From positions 124,001 to 188,000 of the forward strand of contig CANNEE010000004.1 in assembly GCA_947503555.1 (NCBI GenBank): 64,000 nucleotides of DNA. Reading direction: 5' to 3'. Origin of the DNA: an uncultured Shewanella sp. GTDB lineage: Bacteria > Pseudomonadota > Gammaproteobacteria > Enterobacterales > Shewanellaceae. The notes under the pieces are model-generated. The model saw nothing but the letters and a program-made list of their open reading frames with translations. It searched no databases and was not told the origin of the DNA. Shown here piece by piece: positions 61,756 to 64,000 of the stretch (position 1 is the first letter of the stretch; every line of letters begins with the position of its first letter). A program made the position numbers and the translations under genes.

Positions 61756-64000
61756 ATGCAAGTTGAATCCACACTCTTTAAGTATCCCAAATATTGGGCT
61801 CAAAGCTTTGGCACAGCGCCATTTTTGCCCATGTCTCGTAAAGAGATGAAGCAGCTTGGCTGGGATAGCTGTGATGTGATCTTAGTGACAGGCGATGCCT
61901 ATGTGGATCATCCAAGTTTTGGTATGGCTGTGATTGGTCGTATGCTTGAGGCCCAAGGCTTTAGAGTCGGGATCATTTCTCAGCCAGACTGGTTTAGCAA
62001 AGATGACTTTATGAAGCTGGGCAAGCCAAATCTCTTCTATGGTGTTACCGCTGGTAACATGGACTCCATGATCAACCGTTATACTGCCGAACGCCGTATG
62101 CGTCACGATGATGCTTATACGCCAAATAATGAAGGTGGTAAGCGTCCTGATCGTGCTGTGACCGTTTATACCCAGCGCTGTAAAGAAGCCTTTAAAGATG
62201 TGCCTGTTATCATAGGTGGTATTGAGGCGAGCTTGCGCCGTATCGCCCATTATGATTATTGGTCTGACAAAGTACGTCGCTCGGTTATCTTTGATGCCAA
62301 AGCCGATATTTTAATGTACGGCAATGCCGAGCGTCCGCTGGTGGAAGTGGCCCACAGGCTGGCCGCTGGTGAACCAGTTTCTTCTATTCATGATGTGCGC
62401 GGCACTGCCGTGATGCGTCGTGATCCTCTGCCCGAATGGCGAGGTGTGGACTCACGTAAAATCGATCAGCTTCATAAAATCGATCCTATTCCTAATCCCT
62501 ATGGCGCCGATGATGTGGGATGCGTCAATTTATCAGGCCCTTCCGATGTGAAGGTGTTTGATAATGATGCGCCTAAGCCTATCAGTGTGCAGCCCCCTAA
62601 ACCTAAGCCATGGGAAAAAACCTATGTGTTATTGCCAGCCTATGACAAAGTTGCTGGTGATAAATATCTCTATGCCCATGCATCGCGTATTTTGCATCAA
62701 GAGACTAATCCTGGCTGTGCTCGAGCCCTGTTTCAGCCCCATACCGACCGAGGCGTTTGGGTCAATCCGCCAGCTTGGCCGCTGACGACCGAAGAGATGG
62801 ATCAGGTGTTTGGTTTGCCGTATCAAAGGGTGCCGCATCCAAGTTATGGCAAGGCTAAAATTCCCGCCTATGACATGATTAAAACCTCGATTAACATCAT
62901 GCGAGGGTGTTTTGGAGGCTGCTCTTTCTGCTCTATTACCGAGCATGAAGGACGAATTATTCAGAGTCGTTCACAAGAATCGATTATCAATGAGATCAAC
63001 GACATTCGCGACAAAGTCCCAGGTTTTACTGGCGTGATCTCAGATCTTGGTGGCCCAACGGCAAACATGTACCGTTTGGGTTGTACCAGCGAGAAAGCGG
63101 AGAAAACCTGTCGTCGACTATCCTGTGTTCATCCTAGTATTTGTGGTCATTTGGATACGGATCATCAAGCCACCATCGACCTTTATCGTGCCGCTCGAGA
63201 TGTTCCGGGTATCAAAAAGATTTTGATCGCTTCTGGTGTGCGTTATGACCTAGCGATTGAAGATCCCCGTTATGTGAAAGAGCTGGCAAAACACCATGTA
63301 GGTGGTTACTTAAAGATTGCGCCTGAACATACCGAAGAGGGGCCTTTAAGTAAGATGATGAAGCCCGGCATGGGCACCTATGACAAGTTTAAAGAGCTAT
63401 TTGATAAATACTCAGTCGAAGCCGGTAAGAAGCAGTATCTGATCCCCTATTTTATCTCTGCCCATCCTGGAACGACCAATGAGGACATGGTTAACCTAGC
63501 GCTTTGGCTAAAGGAGCAGAAATTTAAATTAGATCAGGTGCAAAACTTCTATCCATCGCCGATGGCCAATGCCACGACTATTTACCATACAGAGTTAAAC
63601 TCACTGAAGAACGTCAAGCATACCAGTGAAGAAGTATCTGTGCCGAAAAAAGGTCGTCAGCGTAAACTGCACAAGGCATTGCTGCGCTACCATGATGAAG
63701 CAGGCTGGCCAATGATCCGCGAAGCACTGCGAGAGATGGGTAAAGAGCATCTGATTGGCACTAAACCTCACTGTCTTGTGCCCCCAGAAGGTCGAGGTGA
63801 ACGCGCTAAGTTTGGCACTAAATCAAATGGGAAAGGCCAGCAGACAAAGGGTAAGAGCCAAACAAGGGCTAGCAAGGCGAAGCAAGGCTTAACCCGTTTT
63901 AGTGATAACCAGTTTGACGATAGAAAGCCTGCTACTAAGCAGAAGTCTAAGTCGGGCCAAGGTGGCAACAAACCTACAGCTAATGCCAAGGGCGGCAGCA
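61756..64000 (+). CDS. ygiQ: YgiQ-family radical SAM protein (3' end outside window)
   Basis: The frame is open for 748 codons to the right edge without a stop. The N-terminal UPF0313 domain includes [20 protein letters not shown] (about residues 37-56). The radical SAM motif is C385, C389, C392 in [17 protein letters not shown]. The C-terminal part includes DUF3362-like [10 protein letters not shown] and [16 protein letters not shown], then a basic, Lys/Gly/Ser-rich tail ([20 protein letters not shown]). The function in bacteria is unknown. The ATG follows a weak ribosome site (TTAGGCCGG). Confidence 0.9.
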   Translation, partial: MQVESTLFKYPKYWAQSFGTAPFLPMSRKEMKQLGWDSCDVILVTGDAYVDHPSFGMAVIGRMLEAQGFRVGIISQPDWFSKDDFMKLGKPNLFYGVTAGNMDSMINRYTAERRMRHDDAYTPNNEGGKRPDRAVTVYTQRCKEAFKDVPVIIGGIEASLRRIAHYDYWSDKVRRSVIFDAKADILMYGNAERPLVEVAHRLAAGEPVSSIHDVRGTAVMRRDPLPEWRGVDSRKIDQLHKIDPIPNPYGADDVGCVNLSGPSDVKVFDNDAPKPISVQPPKPKPWEKTYVLLPAYDKVAGDKYLYAHASRILHQETNPGCARALFQPHTDRGVWVNPPAWPLTTEEMDQVFGLPYQRVPHPSYGKAKIPAYDMIKTSINIMRGCFGGCSFCSITEHEGRIIQSRSQESIINEINDIRDKVPGFTGVISDLGGPTANMYRLGCTSEKAEKTCRRLSCVHPSICGHLDTDHQATIDLYRAARDVPGIKKILIASGVRYDLAIEDPRYVKELAKHHVGGYLKIAPEHTEEGPLSKMMKPGMGTYDKFKELFDKYSVEAGKKQYLIPYFISAHPGTTNEDMVNLALWLKEQKFKLDQVQNFYPSPMANATTIYHTELNSLKNVKHTSEEVSVPKKGRQRKLHKALLRYHDEAGWPMIREALREMGKEHLIGTKPHCLVPPEGRGERAKFGTKSNGKGQQTKGKSQTRASKAKQGLTRFSDNQFDDRKPATKQKSKSGQGGNKPTANAKGGS

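Overview
The window reads as chromosomal DNA of a Shewanella-type marine gammaproteobacterium. The evidence is a selenium-free molybdenum formate dehydrogenase cluster with its DUF3305/DUF3306/4Fe-4S/TorD/small-TAT accessory genes, the block pckA - hslO - hslR - gspC-to-N - (yrfG) nudE - cysQ, and the overall protein similarity. This assignment rests on recognising families and gene order, not on a search. No tRNA, rRNA or CRISPR array was seen. The window cuts a gene at each end: fdhD on the left and a YgiQ-type radical SAM gene on the right.

1-9.5 kb: formate respiration. fdhD (minus) diverges from a plus-strand run of DUF3305, DUF3306, a polyferredoxin-like 4Fe-4S protein, a TorD-type chaperone, a 65-residue Tat-signal protein, then fdhA, fdhB and fdhC, closed by a strong terminator. 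The 422-bp gap after DUF3306 holds two unlisted small ORFs and stable stem-loops. 9.9-21.6 kb: mostly housekeeping and accessory genes, namely a HemN-like radical SAM protein, a Sel1 protein, ChrA, TrmL, CyaB, an acidic tandem-repeat exported protein, an M3 peptidase lipoprotein, a GNAT, a DEAD-box helicase and a YjbR-type protein. 21.6-33.4 kb: aldB with its divergent sigma-54 activator acoR and a good -24/-12 promoter, a periplasmic peroxiredoxin, acuI, an M14 carboxypeptidase, an XRE/membrane pair, pckA, hslO and hslR.

33.6-45.3 kb: a complete type II secretion operon, gspCDEFGHIJKLMN, with tight or overlapping junctions. GspJ carries an unusual Gly/Asn/Gln/Ser tail. 45.3-53.9 kb: an accessory island. 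It has an AT-rich leader with 25-bp tandem repeats, a 2409-residue Sec-signal SpvB/FG-GAP/YD-repeat (Rhs) protein with a variable C-terminal domain, a small downstream gene in the immunity-gene position, and transposase debris. The island is bracketed by two identical 32-bp copies of the terminator that elsewhere would sit between gspN and yrfG. This suggests insertion into, or duplication of, that terminator.

53.9-64 kb: yrfG, nudE, cysQ, two orphan family-3 solute-binding proteins, a BamA/TamA-like outer-membrane protein, a fused ThrE-type exporter, a MAPEG protein and the start of ygiQ. The most interesting material is the Rhs island with its duplicated terminator and untyped toxin/immunity end, the hidden small ORFs inside the formate dehydrogenase locus, and the 63-bp-repeat exported protein.
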